A stretch of DNA of 34,749 bases from Pelethousia sp034928145 (GTDB taxonomy: Bacteria; Bacillota; Clostridia; Christensenellales; CAG-138), in assembly GCA_034928145.1 (NCBI GenBank), contig JAYFPE010000054.1, positions 1-34,749 of the forward strand. Direction: 5' to 3'. Positions within the stretch are counted from its first letter, which is position 1, and each line of letters begins with the position of its first letter. Below are positions 1 to 6,935 of the stretch, one piece after another. The translations under genes and the position numbers were made by a program. The notes below the pieces were generated by a model. The model had not been told where the DNA came from. It saw only the letters and a program-made list of their open reading frames with translations, and did not search any database.

Positions 1-23
1 AGCAACGTGATGATTCCGAGCAT
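1..23 (-). CDS. 5' end of a leftward gene, cut by the window edge
   Basis: Only the first seven codons are visible, reading M-L-G-I-I-T-L on the minus strand. The start is supported by a GGGAG Shine-Dalgarno eight bases upstream of the ATG and by a promoter just behind it (58-86). The hydrophobic start suggests a membrane or secreted protein, but the product cannot be identified. Confidence 0.4.
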
Positions 24-57
24 AAGTGATACTCCCTTTCTGTCTATTGTCATGGGC

Positions 58-86
58 AGTATACCCCCTGCTCTTTATCCGCTCAA
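58..86 (-). promoter_or_regulatory. sigma-A type promoter for the left-edge gene
   Basis: On the minus strand TTGAGC (81-86) is followed after 17 bases by TATACT (58-63). It points at the partial gene that starts at position 23. Confidence 0.45.
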
Positions 87-458
87 TGGATTTGCAGGTA
101 AGTTGCGTTTATCCAACGTATGTTGCGTTTTTTGATATATCCAGGCGGCAAATGCCCATCGACCTTTCGTTATAAGGTTTGCACCCACCCACGGCCAAAG
201 GCAGTGCTGCCCCCATGCGGCCGGATACATGAAAATCACACTTTTGGGGGCGTTTATGGCTGTCCACTTGTTTGGGGTCGGTCTGCGTGTGCATTTTCAG
301 GTGTCTTTTTCGCGGGGGGCTGTACCGAGCATAGGGGGTTCAAACCTGCGGAGGGGGTTCACTTTTCTTGAGGGAGGTTCAGGTGGGTTCAAATTGCCCC
401 CGCCAGCACATCCAGCGTTCAGAAGCATGCCATTCCGGGCTGGCAAATCAGCGCCAAA
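87..458. other. non-coding stretch, no gene recognised
   Basis: Open frames here have no ribosome-binding site and no family resemblance. The only pattern seen is a series of GGTTCA words at about 337, 356, 376 and 386, three of them spaced 19-20 bases apart, whose meaning is unknown. Confidence 0.4.
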
Positions 459-459
459 A

Positions 460-495
460 CAACGAAAAGCCCAGATAGTCTGGACTTTTTCGTTG
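460..495. terminator. terminator-like hairpin downstream of the tRNA-like remnant
   Basis: CAACGAAAA (460-468) and CCAGA (471-475) pair with TCTGG (479-483) and TTTTCGTTG (487-495), giving a long imperfect stem with a three-base loop. Its T-rich arm makes it plausible as an intrinsic terminator in either direction. On the minus strand it follows the tRNA-like remnant at 518-579. Confidence 0.4.
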
Positions 496-517
496 TCTCA
501 ATCACTGAGTCATTACC

Positions 518-579
518 TGGTACCCGGTAGGTTCGTCCCGGCGGCACTGAGGCAGTGCCGCCGCCAGCCCGGGGTACTA
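518..579 (-). other. tRNA 3'-end-like remnant
   Basis: Read on the minus strand this stretch ends in CCTACCGGGTACCA, the same 14 bases that end the intact tRNA-Glu at 697-772, including the encoded CCA. The rest cannot fold as a normal cloverleaf. Instead it holds a 10-bp hairpin (540-549 with 553-562, three-base loop). It is probably a degraded or recombined copy of a tRNA 3' end. A function as a structured RNA is possible but unsupported. Confidence 0.4.
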
Positions 580-582
580 ATA

Positions 583-604
583 AACAGTCCACCGGACTGT
601 TTTT
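583..604 (+). terminator. small hairpin with T run
   Basis: AACAGTCC (583-590) pairs with GGACTGTT (594-601) over a three-base loop and is followed by more T residues. It could be a weak rightward terminator, although no gene reads into it from the left. Confidence 0.3.
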
Positions 605-628
605 GCCTCGCGCGGCGCGGCCGTACCC

Positions 629-643
629 TTCGACTCCCCTACC
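629..643. repeat. inverted copy of the tRNA-Glu T-arm sequence
   Basis: These 15 bases are the exact reverse complement of 705-719, the T-arm and 3' stem side of tRNA-Glu. Together with the terminator between them they make one long interrupted stem, so a read-through tRNA precursor could pair its T-arm with this downstream copy. Confidence 0.6.
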
Positions 644-655
644 TCTTGATCAAAG

Positions 656-693
656 AAAACCCAAGGCCCATCCTTAATAGGATGGGCCTTGGG
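656..693 (-). terminator. intrinsic terminator of tRNA-Glu
   Basis: A perfect 14-bp stem (660-673 with 680-693) with a six-base loop starts four bases after the tRNA CCA end and is followed on the minus strand by TTTTCTTT. This is a strong leftward terminator. Confidence 0.85.
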
Positions 694-696
694 TTT

Positions 697-772
697 TGGT
701 ACCCGGTAGGGGAGTCGAACCCCTGTTCCCGCCGTGAGAGGGCGGTGTCCTAGGCCACTAGACGAACCGAGC
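697..772 (-). tRNA. tRNA-Glu, anticodon CTC
   Basis: The minus strand folds as a standard 76-base tRNA with an encoded CCA. The anticodon stem CCGCC/GGCGG closes the loop CTCTCAC, giving anticodon CTC, which reads GAG codons. The T-arm carries the usual GGTTCGACT core. The acceptor stem pairs seven positions, two of them G-U type wobbles (1-72 and 3-70). A sigma-A promoter lies at 794-821 and a strong terminator follows directly, so it is a single-gene transcription unit. Confidence 0.93.
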
Positions 773-793
773 AAAAAATACGCTACGCATTCC

Positions 794-821
794 ATTATAC
801 AGTTTTTCAGATCAATGTCAA
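794..821 (-). promoter_or_regulatory. promoter of tRNA-Glu
   Basis: On the minus strand a perfect TTGACA (816-821) and a perfect TATAAT (794-799) are separated by 16 bases. The tRNA 5' end lies 21 bases further on. Confidence 0.8.
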
Positions 822-835
822 CAGATTTATTTGTA

Positions 836-2065
836 TCAGTCGGCTTTTGTCTGCAGGGCCAGGCGGCTGCGCAGGCGCTCGCGCAGCAGCTCGTGCCGGG
901 GCTTGGTTTCTGCGCGGGAGCAGTCGTCGATCAGCGCCTGGTATCGTACGAGCGCCTTGTCCAAAACGGCGGACCAAGGCACGGGAATGGTCTCTTGCGC
1001 GCGCTGGCCAATGGCGGGAAGATCGGGGGAGGCGAGAGCGCTTTGGATGACGCGGGCGAGGTCGATAGCGTCGTCCTCCGCGAGGAAGCCGTTTACATGA
1101 TGGCGCACCACCTCAGCCGGGCAGCTGCCTGCCGTGACCACAGCCGGGGTACCCATAGCCGCGGCCTCGCGCAGCACCAGGGAGGAGGTATCATAAACGG
1201 AGGGGAATACGAACAGGTCGGCCAGCTGGTAGAGGCCGCCTAAAAGACCCGCATCCAGAATATGGCCGGTAAAGACCACGCGATCGGTAAGGTTGAGCGC
1301 ATCGGCCTTTTCGCGGATGGCTGCCTCGTCCGGGCCTTGGCCCACCAGCGCCAGCCGGAAAGGCCGGCCTTGCTCCATCAACAGGGCGCAGGCTTCCAGA
1401 ATGTGCAGGATGTTCTTTTTCCAGTTGAGCTGGCCCACATAGAGAAGCAGGGGCTCGCCCTCCGCATGGCGGATGGATTCCGCCGCCTTGGCCTTATCCG
1501 CGGGGCTGACGGGCCAGGGGTCCGTGCCGTTATCCATCACCACGATGTCGCCCTTGTAGCCGTAATCGTGCAACACATCCGCCGAGGGCTGGCTTACGGC
1601 CCAAACCTCGTCGCAATGCTCGTAGAAATCCACCACCAGCTTCACGCCCAAGGTAGCCAGGCGGCCGCTGCCGCGGGTGGCTTTATAAAAATCATCATAA
1701 TACTTGGAATGGAAGGTGGAGACCAGCGGCACATCATGCTTAAGGGCCATACGCATGGCTTCTTGACCGGCGAAAAACGGAGTGTGCGCGTGCACGATTT
1801 GGGGCGTGATGCGGCTCATGCGCGCGTGGTAGTGCTTATCAAGCACGGGGAGCCCCATGGTGTATTGGGGAGAGCCCGGGACGGCCGTACCCCAGAAATC
1901 TACCAGATCAAACGGCCAACCGCCCCGGTAGCCTGCATCCGTCATGGGTGCGGATACGTAGCATGCGTGCCCCATTTCCGCCAGCGTTTTGGCATATTGG
2001 TAAACCACGCGGCCTACGCCATCCACAATGGGCAAAAAGGAATCCGTGCATTGCAGGATAATCAT
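836..2065 (-). CDS. family 4 glycosyltransferase (GT4)
   Basis: A 409-residue GT-B fold enzyme that would transfer a sugar from a nucleotide-sugar donor to a lipid or glycan acceptor at the inner membrane face. The N-terminal half shows the glycine loop region (FLPIVDGVGRVVYQYAKTL, about residues 10-28) and HAHTPF. The C-terminal half has LLYVGQLNWKKN and the donor-site segment SSLVLREAAAMGTPAVV with its conserved glutamate. The nearest described groups are diacylglycerol glucosyltransferases and related GT4 enzymes, but the substrate cannot be read from sequence. Its ATG overlaps the stop of the upstream BusR-like gene (ATGA, 2062-2065) and has an AAAGGAG site, so the two are translationally coupled. 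Confidence 0.85.
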   Translation of the reverse strand: MIILQCTDSFLPIVDGVGRVVYQYAKTLAEMGHACYVSAPMTDAGYRGGWPFDLVDFWGTAVPGSPQYTMGLPVLDKHYHARMSRITPQIVHAHTPFFAGQEAMRMALKHDVPLVSTFHSKYYDDFYKATRGSGRLATLGVKLVVDFYEHCDEVWAVSQPSADVLHDYGYKGDIVVMDNGTDPWPVSPADKAKAAESIRHAEGEPLLLYVGQLNWKKNILHILEACALLMEQGRPFRLALVGQGPDEAAIREKADALNLTDRVVFTGHILDAGLLGGLYQLADLFVFPSVYDTSSLVLREAAAMGTPAVVTAGSCPAEVVRHHVNGFLAEDDAIDLARVIQSALASPDLPAIGQRAQETIPVPWSAVLDKALVRYQALIDDCSRAETKPRHELLRERLRSRLALQTKAD

Positions 2066-2703
2066 AACGCTTCTCCTTTAATAAGGGCTTCGGCTTGTAG
2101 GGCGCCCATGGGGCTGCCCGCGATCATCAGCGTATCGCCATCCTCCAGCGCCATATCCGGATCCGGCGGGAGAAAAACCTCATCGCGGCGCTTGAGCGCT
2201 ACGATCAAGGCGCCTGTATGGCGCCGGAACTCGCACTCGCGGAGGGTGCGGCCCAGGAGGGGAGAACCTTCGCTCAGACAAAATTCGTAATTGCGCAGAG
2301 GGTTGCTCTTTTCAAAGCGGTCGTTGAGGTCAAGAATCTCGGAAACCAGCTTCTGTATGCGGATATCCAGCGCGGCGCGCTGATCCATCAGGTTTTTGAG
2401 CTCCGTTTTAAGCGCGTGCATATCCCTGCCCATACGGCGCTTTTCGAGGTAAGCCGCCGCATTCTTCCGGGATACGACCATGGCCCCGCTGTTTTGCTTG
2501 CTATCGATGATATCCATATCGGAAAGCAGCTTCATAGCCCGGCGAATGGTCTCCTGGGAAACGTGGTAGGAAGAGCCCATCAGCGAGCGGCCGGAAAAGC
2601 GCGCGCCCTCGGCCAGTTCGCCGGATGCGATGCGCGCCGCGATATCATAGGCGATCTTGGCATAGATGGACGCATTGTCCCGATCCCGCCCAATTTGTTC
2701 CAT
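2062..2703 (-). CDS. busR: BusR-like regulator: GntR helix-turn-helix plus RCK_C (TrkA-C) domain
   Basis: A 213-residue transcription factor. Residues about 10-80 form a GntR-type winged helix (SIYAKIAYDIAARI, VSQETIRRAMKLL). A coiled-coil-like linker spans roughly 90-135. Residues about 140-210 form an RCK_C domain (GSPLLGRTLRECEFR, LEDGDTLMIAGS). This architecture is that of BusR, which in streptococci and lactococci senses cyclic di-AMP and represses the busA/opuA betaine importer. Here the divergent neighbour is such an importer, which strongly supports the same role. The chosen ATG has an AGGAGG site seven bases away; a GTG eight codons upstream in the same frame is less likely. c-di-AMP binding itself is inferred. 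Confidence 0.85.
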   Translation of the reverse strand: MEQIGRDRDNASIYAKIAYDIAARIASGELAEGARFSGRSLMGSSYHVSQETIRRAMKLLSDMDIIDSKQNSGAMVVSRKNAAAYLEKRRMGRDMHALKTELKNLMDQRAALDIRIQKLVSEILDLNDRFEKSNPLRNYEFCLSEGSPLLGRTLRECEFRRHTGALIVALKRRDEVFLPPDPDMALEDGDTLMIAGSPMGALQAEALIKGEAL

Positions 2704-2745
2704 GGCAGCCTCCTGTTTTTGCCGCACCTTAGGCCCGGCAAAGCT

Positions 2746-2774
2746 AATATATCATATTATCCCCGAGAATACAA
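2746..2774 (-). promoter_or_regulatory. promoter of the busR-glycosyltransferase operon
   Basis: On the minus strand TTGTAT (2769-2774) and TATATT (2746-2751) are separated by 17 bases. It is divergent from the transporter promoter at 2825-2853. Confidence 0.5.
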
Positions 2775-2824
2775 TTCGGCACACATTGCGGCGTATAGCG
2801 TCCCTTTTTACGGACAAGTACGAT

Positions 2825-2862
2825 TTGACAAAGTGACAACCTGGTTATATAATACAAGTTGT
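2825..2862 (+). promoter_or_regulatory. promoter of the osmolyte transporter operon, with possible operator words
   Basis: A consensus promoter: TTGACA (2825-2830), 17 bases, TATAAT (2848-2853). The word TGACA occurs twice eight bases apart (2826-2830, 2834-2838), and a dyad ACAAC/GTTGT (2836-2840 with 2858-2862) brackets the -10 box. These are the best candidates for BusR contact in the gap, but no clean long palindrome is present. Confidence 0.7.
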
Positions 2863-2889
2863 TTATTAAGCTAAGAGAAGGAGGGAAAC

Positions 2890-3885
2890 ATGAAACACAT
2901 TCGAAAAACGATAGCCTTGTTTTCTGTAGTTGCCGCGCTGATATGCTGCGTTGCAGGATGTTCCCCCAAGGGCAAAACGAAGACGATCGCGTTTGCCGAC
3001 GTCGGCTGGGATTCTATCTTATTCCACAACGCTGTGGCAGGAACCGTGGCGGAGGCTGTGTTCGGCTATAGCTGGACGGAGGTATCCGGCAGCACGCCCA
3101 TCACGCATGAGGCGGTAAAAAAAGGTGAGATAGACGTGCATATGGAGGTGTGGACGGATAACCTGCCCGGCTATGCAAGCGACATTGCCGCCGGGGCGCT
3201 CAAGGAGCTTAGCGTCAATTTTGGCGATAACGCGCAGGGCTTTTATGTGCCGCGCTATGTGATCGAAGGAGACGCTGCGCGCGGCATAGAGCCGATGGCG
3301 CCGGATTTAAAAACAGTGGCGGACCTAAAGGACTACGCGCATCTCTTTAAAGACCCCGAGGACCCATCCAAGGGCATTATCTACGGTGGTATTGCGGGCT
3401 GGGAGATCACGGATATTATGCACAAAAAATACCTGCACTATGGCCTGGACGAAGGCTATAACTATCTGGAACCGGGTACAGACGCCGCGACGAGCGCCGT
3501 GCTTGTATCGGCATACGACAAGGGTGATCCGGTCGTGGCATATTATTGGGAGCCTACCTGGCTCCTGGGCAAATATGATTTTGTCCTCCTGGAGGATGAA
3601 CCCTATGACGAGGCGCTATATTTTGAGGGCAAATGCGCGTGCCCTTCCGTAAGGGTCACCGTGTGCGTCAGCAATGATTTTTATGAAAACGATCCGGCGT
3701 TTTGTGAATTCCTATCCCATTATCAAACCTCTTCCGCTTTAACCAGCGAAGCGCTTGCCTATATGGAGGAAACAAACGCGGATTATAAGACCGCGGCGAA
3801 ATGGTTTTTAAATGAACACCGCGACATGGTGGAAACCTGGCTGACTGCCGAGCAGGCAGAGAAGTTATATGCATCCGTGGGGTGA
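2890..3885 (+). CDS. opuAC: compatible-solute-binding lipoprotein (OpuAC/ProX family)
   Basis: A 331-residue extracellular solute-binding protein that would deliver glycine betaine or a similar osmolyte to the permease. It starts with a lipoprotein signal (charged MKHIRK, hydrophobic stretch, lipobox V-A-G-C with Cys near residue 24). An OpuAC-type fold follows: IAFADVGWDSILFHNAVAG, then GEIDVHMEVWTDNLP, and a late WLLGKYDF/YYWEPTW segment typical of quaternary-ammonium binders. A strong AAGGAGGG site precedes the ATG. It is the first gene of an SBP-permease-ATPase operon divergent from the BusR-like gene. Substrate could be betaine, carnitine, choline or proline betaine. Confidence 0.9.
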   Translation: MKHIRKTIALFSVVAALICCVAGCSPKGKTKTIAFADVGWDSILFHNAVAGTVAEAVFGYSWTEVSGSTPITHEAVKKGEIDVHMEVWTDNLPGYASDIAAGALKELSVNFGDNAQGFYVPRYVIEGDAARGIEPMAPDLKTVADLKDYAHLFKDPEDPSKGIIYGGIAGWEITDIMHKKYLHYGLDEGYNYLEPGTDAATSAVLVSAYDKGDPVVAYYWEPTWLLGKYDFVLLEDEPYDEALYFEGKCACPSVRVTVCVSNDFYENDPAFCEFLSHYQTSSALTSEALAYMEETNADYKTAAKWFLNEHRDMVETWLTAEQAEKLYASVG

Positions 3886-3908
3886 GCCTATAAACAACGG
3901 GAGGTATT

Positions 3909-4781
3909 ATGGATTGGCTCTTTCAATTTCCTTTTGAAGCAAATTTAAATACGGACGCAATCGACCAGGCGGTTCGCGGCTTTGCGGCTTCGTATTCCGG
4001 TTTTTTCGACGGGGTCAAGGCGGTTCTCACGAATTTTGTCAGCGCTATTAACTGGGTGTTCAGCTATATCCCCTGGTTTGCTCTGATTGGCATCGTGTTT
4101 TTCCTTTCCTGGAAGGCGCACAGGCGCATTCGCTCCGGCATTTTTTACAGCCTTCTGCTGTGCGTCATCGGCGCGTTTGGCCTGTGGGGCTTGATGAACC
4201 TTACGCTCTCCATCGTTTTAGCGGGTGTGATTATCGCGCTGGTTATCGGCCTGCCCATCGGCGTGCTGATATCCGGCTCCGAGCACGCAAACAGGATTGT
4301 ACGGCCGATCCTTGACATGATGCAAACTATGCCGGTTTTTGTGTACCTAATTCCGGCGGTCATCTTTTTCGGCATGGGGTCCGCATCCGCGGTGATCGCA
4401 ACCGTGATTTATTCGATGGTTCCGGTCATCCGCCTGACCAGCCTCGGCATTCGCCAAGTGAATGCCGAGGTGGTGGAGGCTGCGCGCTCCTTCGGCTCCA
4501 CGCGTGCGCAGCTTCTGTTTAAAGTGCAGGTTCCGCAGGCGCTGCCGACCATTATGACCGGTATCAATCAAACGCTGATGATGGCGATGTCCATGGTGGT
4601 CACCTGCTCCATGATCGGCGCGCGCGGGCTGGGAAACGAAGTGCTCATCGCTGTAAACCGCATCGAGATCTCCCGCGGCTTTGTTGCGGGCAGCGCGGTC
4701 GTCATCCTCGCCATCCTCCTTGACCGTTTGACGCAGGGGTGGTTCTCCAAAAAAGAAGAGTCGGGCGGTGAGGAAAAATGA
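3909..4781 (+). CDS. opuAB: compatible-solute ABC transporter permease (OpuAB/ProW family)
   Basis: A 290-residue inner-membrane protein with about six transmembrane segments and a BPD_transp_1 domain. The short N-terminal region (residues 1-45) precedes hydrophobic helices beginning near WFALIGIVFFLSW. The coupling (EAA-type) loop reads EVVEAARSFGSTRAQLLFKVQVP, followed by MTGINQTLMMAMSMVV, typical of glycine betaine permeases. It lies 23 bases after the binding protein and overlaps the ATPase gene by four bases. It is separate from the binding protein, unlike lactococcal BusAB where the two are fused. Confidence 0.92.
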   Translation: MDWLFQFPFEANLNTDAIDQAVRGFAASYSGFFDGVKAVLTNFVSAINWVFSYIPWFALIGIVFFLSWKAHRRIRSGIFYSLLLCVIGAFGLWGLMNLTLSIVLAGVIIALVIGLPIGVLISGSEHANRIVRPILDMMQTMPVFVYLIPAVIFFGMGSASAVIATVIYSMVPVIRLTSLGIRQVNAEVVEAARSFGSTRAQLLFKVQVPQALPTIMTGINQTLMMAMSMVVTCSMIGARGLGNEVLIAVNRIEISRGFVAGSAVVILAILLDRLTQGWFSKKEESGGEEK

Positions 4782-5953
4782 GCGATATCATTATCGAAAC
4801 CAGAAACCTGTCAAAGCTGTATGGCCTGCGGCGTGACGAAGCGGTCGAGATGCTCAGCAAAGGGGCGGATAAGGATAACGTGCTTCGCAAAACCGGCGTA
4901 ACGACCGCGCTATACGATATTAACCTGAACATCCCCAGGGGCGAAATTTTTACTATCATCGGCCTGTCCGGCTCCGGAAAGTCGACCCTGGTGCGGTGCT
5001 TCAACCGCCTTAATCGGCCCAGCTCCGGCTCCATCCTTTTTGACGGCATCGATTTGATGAAAATGTCAAAGCAGGAGCTGCGTGAATTTCGGCGGCATAA
5101 GGCCGCTATGGTATTTCAGTCTTTCGGGCTAATGAGCCACAGAAACGTGCTGGGCAATGTCGCTTATGGGCTGGAGGTATGCGGCGTTTCGCGGGAGGAA
5201 CGCGAAACGCGCGCGATGGAGGCCATTTCCCTTGTCGGGCTGGAGGGCTGGGAAAAAGCCACGATCGAGAGCCTATCGGGCGGTATGCGCCAGCGTGTCG
5301 GGCTTGCCCGCGCACTGGCCAACGACCCCGAGGTGCTGCTCATGGATGAACCGTTTTCCGCCCTCGATCCGCTGGTGCGAAACGATATGCAGTTTGAATT
5401 GATGGATTTGCAGAAAAAGCTCAACAAAACCATCATCTTCATCACCCACGATATCAACGAAGCCTTCAAGCTCGGGGATACGGTAGCCATTATGCGGGAC
5501 GGACGTATGGAGCAGGTGGATACCCCGGCGGCTATGAGCCAGCACCCCGCTAACGATTATGTGCGTACCTTTATCAACAGCGCGGATAAGACCCGCGTGC
5601 TCAGCGTACGCGATATCATGCTAAAGCCCGCCTGCCTCGTGCGCCTTACGGATAGCCTTACCCACGCCATCCGCGAGATGCGGACAAACGGCGTTTCCAG
5701 CGTCTATGTGAGGGGCCAGAGTATGCGTCTCAAGGGCATTCTCACCATCGATGAGGCCATTCGCGCCCACCGCGAGGGCCTGACCATTAGCGATGTGCTC
5801 CAGGCGGATATCTCCACCGTGCCCGAGGATACCCTGATCAGCGACGTGCTGCCTATCGCGGCCGAAGCGCGCGTGCCCATTGCCGTGGTGGATGAAAACG
5901 GCGCATTAAGGGGTATTGTGACCAAAGCGGCGGTACTTTCCAGCATGCTATAG
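4778..5953 (+). CDS. opuAA: compatible-solute ABC transporter ATPase with CBS domains (OpuAA/ProV family)
   Basis: A 391-residue ATPase that powers osmolyte import. Walker A is GLSGSGKST (62-70), Q-loop VFQSF (near 114), signature LSGGM (166-170), Walker B VLLMDEP (186-192) and switch histidine ITHD (near 224). Residues about 270-391 form a CBS pair (SVRDIMLKPACLV; SDVLQADISTVPED), the module that senses ionic strength or nucleotides such as c-di-AMP in OpuA transporters. The long N-terminal part before Walker A, containing the LYG segment, is typical of ProV. The gene starts inside the end of the permease gene and is followed by a strong terminator. Confidence 0.93.
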   Translation: MSDIIIETRNLSKLYGLRRDEAVEMLSKGADKDNVLRKTGVTTALYDINLNIPRGEIFTIIGLSGSGKSTLVRCFNRLNRPSSGSILFDGIDLMKMSKQELREFRRHKAAMVFQSFGLMSHRNVLGNVAYGLEVCGVSREERETRAMEAISLVGLEGWEKATIESLSGGMRQRVGLARALANDPEVLLMDEPFSALDPLVRNDMQFELMDLQKKLNKTIIFITHDINEAFKLGDTVAIMRDGRMEQVDTPAAMSQHPANDYVRTFINSADKTRVLSVRDIMLKPACLVRLTDSLTHAIREMRTNGVSSVYVRGQSMRLKGILTIDEAIRAHREGLTISDVLQADISTVPEDTLISDVLPIAAEARVPIAVVDENGALRGIVTKAAVLSSML

Positions 5954-5972
5954 TAGAGCGGCCAAACCGGTT

Positions 5973-6005
5973 GCGCGGCGCATTAAAAATGCGCCGCGCT
6001 TTTTT
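5973..6005 (+). terminator. terminator of the osmolyte transporter operon
   Basis: A perfect 12-bp GC-rich stem (5973-5984 with 5988-5999), three-base loop and six T residues. Confidence 0.93.
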
Positions 6006-6026
6006 GTAAAAAGCAGAAACTTTCTC

Positions 6027-6080
6027 TTGACAGATATATCGTCACATGATATATTCTATGCATCGCCGGGCGATATATCG
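6027..6080 (+). promoter_or_regulatory. padR promoter with palindromic operators
   Basis: TTGACA (6027-6032), 17 bases, TATATT (6050-6055). ATATATC (6034-6040) and GATATAT (6048-6054) form a 7-7-7 dyad covering the spacer and -10 box, and a perfect CGATATATCG palindrome lies at 6071-6080. These fit autorepression by the PadR protein encoded immediately downstream. Confidence 0.7.
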
Positions 6081-6094
6081 AGAGGTGAAATATA

Positions 6095-6436
6095 ATGGAT
6101 AAACCAATACCGCTGACGGAGGCGCTGTTCTACATCCTTTTATCCCTGGGGGAGCCGAACCACGGTTATGGCGTAATTCAGCAGGTGTCGGCCATGACCG
6201 GGGGGCGGGTCGCCCTGGGGCCGGGCACGCTCTATGGGGCCATCAACGCCTTGCTGGAAAAGGGTTGGATTAGCCTTTACAGCGAGGAGACGGACGCCCG
6301 CAAAAAGAAGGAATACCTACGCACGGCCGCGGGCACGCTGGCGCTGGCGCAGGAAACCGCGCGGCTGGAAGAACTGGTGAAAAACGCGCGCGAATATATG
6401 AAAATCAATGGGAGGGAACACCATGCGCAAATTTAA
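6095..6436 (+). CDS. PadR-family transcriptional regulator
   Basis: A 113-residue winged-helix regulator. The PadR core is clear: LTEALFYILLSLGEPNHGYGVIQQV, LGPGTLYGAINALLEKGWI, and a wing with KKKEYLRTAAG. A short C-terminal helix follows. PadR proteins usually repress their own operon and a neighbouring transporter or membrane protein. Here the operator-like palindromes lie in its own promoter, and the next gene is a DUF2812 membrane protein, a pairing common in Clostridia. The inducer is unknown. Confidence 0.92.
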   Translation: MDKPIPLTEALFYILLSLGEPNHGYGVIQQVSAMTGGRVALGPGTLYGAINALLEKGWISLYSEETDARKKKEYLRTAAGTLALAQETARLEELVKNAREYMKINGREHHAQI

Positions 6437-6932
6437 ACTATGCTACGATAAGGACGAAGAGGAAGCCTGGCTGCAAAGCATGTGCGCCAAGGGCTGGGCT
6501 TTCCAGAAATTCTTCCTGGGGGTCTATACCTTTGCGCCCTGCGAGCCTGGGGAATATACCTACCGCATCGACCTGATGGCCAATAGCTTTCAGGAGCAGG
6601 AGCAATATAAGGTGTTTATGCGGGAAATGGGCGTAGAGCCGGTGGCGCAATGGTACCGCTGGTGCTACCTGCGGCGTAAGGCGTCGGAAGGGCCTTTTGA
6701 GCTGTATTCGGATGTGGATTCCATGATCGCCCACTATAGCCGCATTCGCCGCTTTTTCACAGGCGCCCTGGTCGTAGAGGCCATATGCCTGCTCGCGGAG
6801 ATTAACGGGCTGCTGACCACGGGGGAACCCCTGCTTTTCTTCTTCACCGTGGTGATCCTGGCCCTTGTGGTGGTGCTTGCAGGCGCGGTGTATATGTGTG
6901 GCCGCAAAATACGCAGATTGCGGGAGGGATAG
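6423..6932 (+). CDS. DUF2812 membrane protein
   Basis: A 169-residue protein. The N-terminal soluble domain (FKLCYDKDEEEAWLQSMCAKGWAF, Y-TYRIDLM, YRWCYLRRK) is the DUF2812 signature. It is followed by two hydrophobic segments (about residues 110-130 and 135-155) and a basic tail. I chose the ATG at 6423 because a GGAGGG site sits six bases upstream; a start at 6408 would place the same site inside the gene. It overlaps the end of padR by 14 bases, so the two are coupled. DUF2812 proteins are often encoded beside PadR regulators; their molecular role is not established. Confidence 0.88.
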   Translation: MRKFKLCYDKDEEEAWLQSMCAKGWAFQKFFLGVYTFAPCEPGEYTYRIDLMANSFQEQEQYKVFMREMGVEPVAQWYRWCYLRRKASEGPFELYSDVDSMIAHYSRIRRFFTGALVVEAICLLAEINGLLTTGEPLLFFFTVVILALVVVLAGAVYMCGRKIRRLREG

Positions 6933-6935
6933 CCC

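Noticed and set aside
386..415. GGGTTCAAATTGCCC resembles a tRNA T-arm on the plus strand.
   Set aside because: No anticodon or D-arm can be folded upstream at the right distance, and the 3' end does not match an acceptor stem.
229..753. Long rightward open frame of 174 codons.
   Set aside because: It runs through hairpins and across the tRNA on the opposite strand, has no ribosome-binding site and no family resemblance.
2728..2889. A symmetric BusR operator.
   Set aside because: Only direct TGACA words and a short dyad around the -10 box are visible, so no defined operator is claimed beyond candidates.
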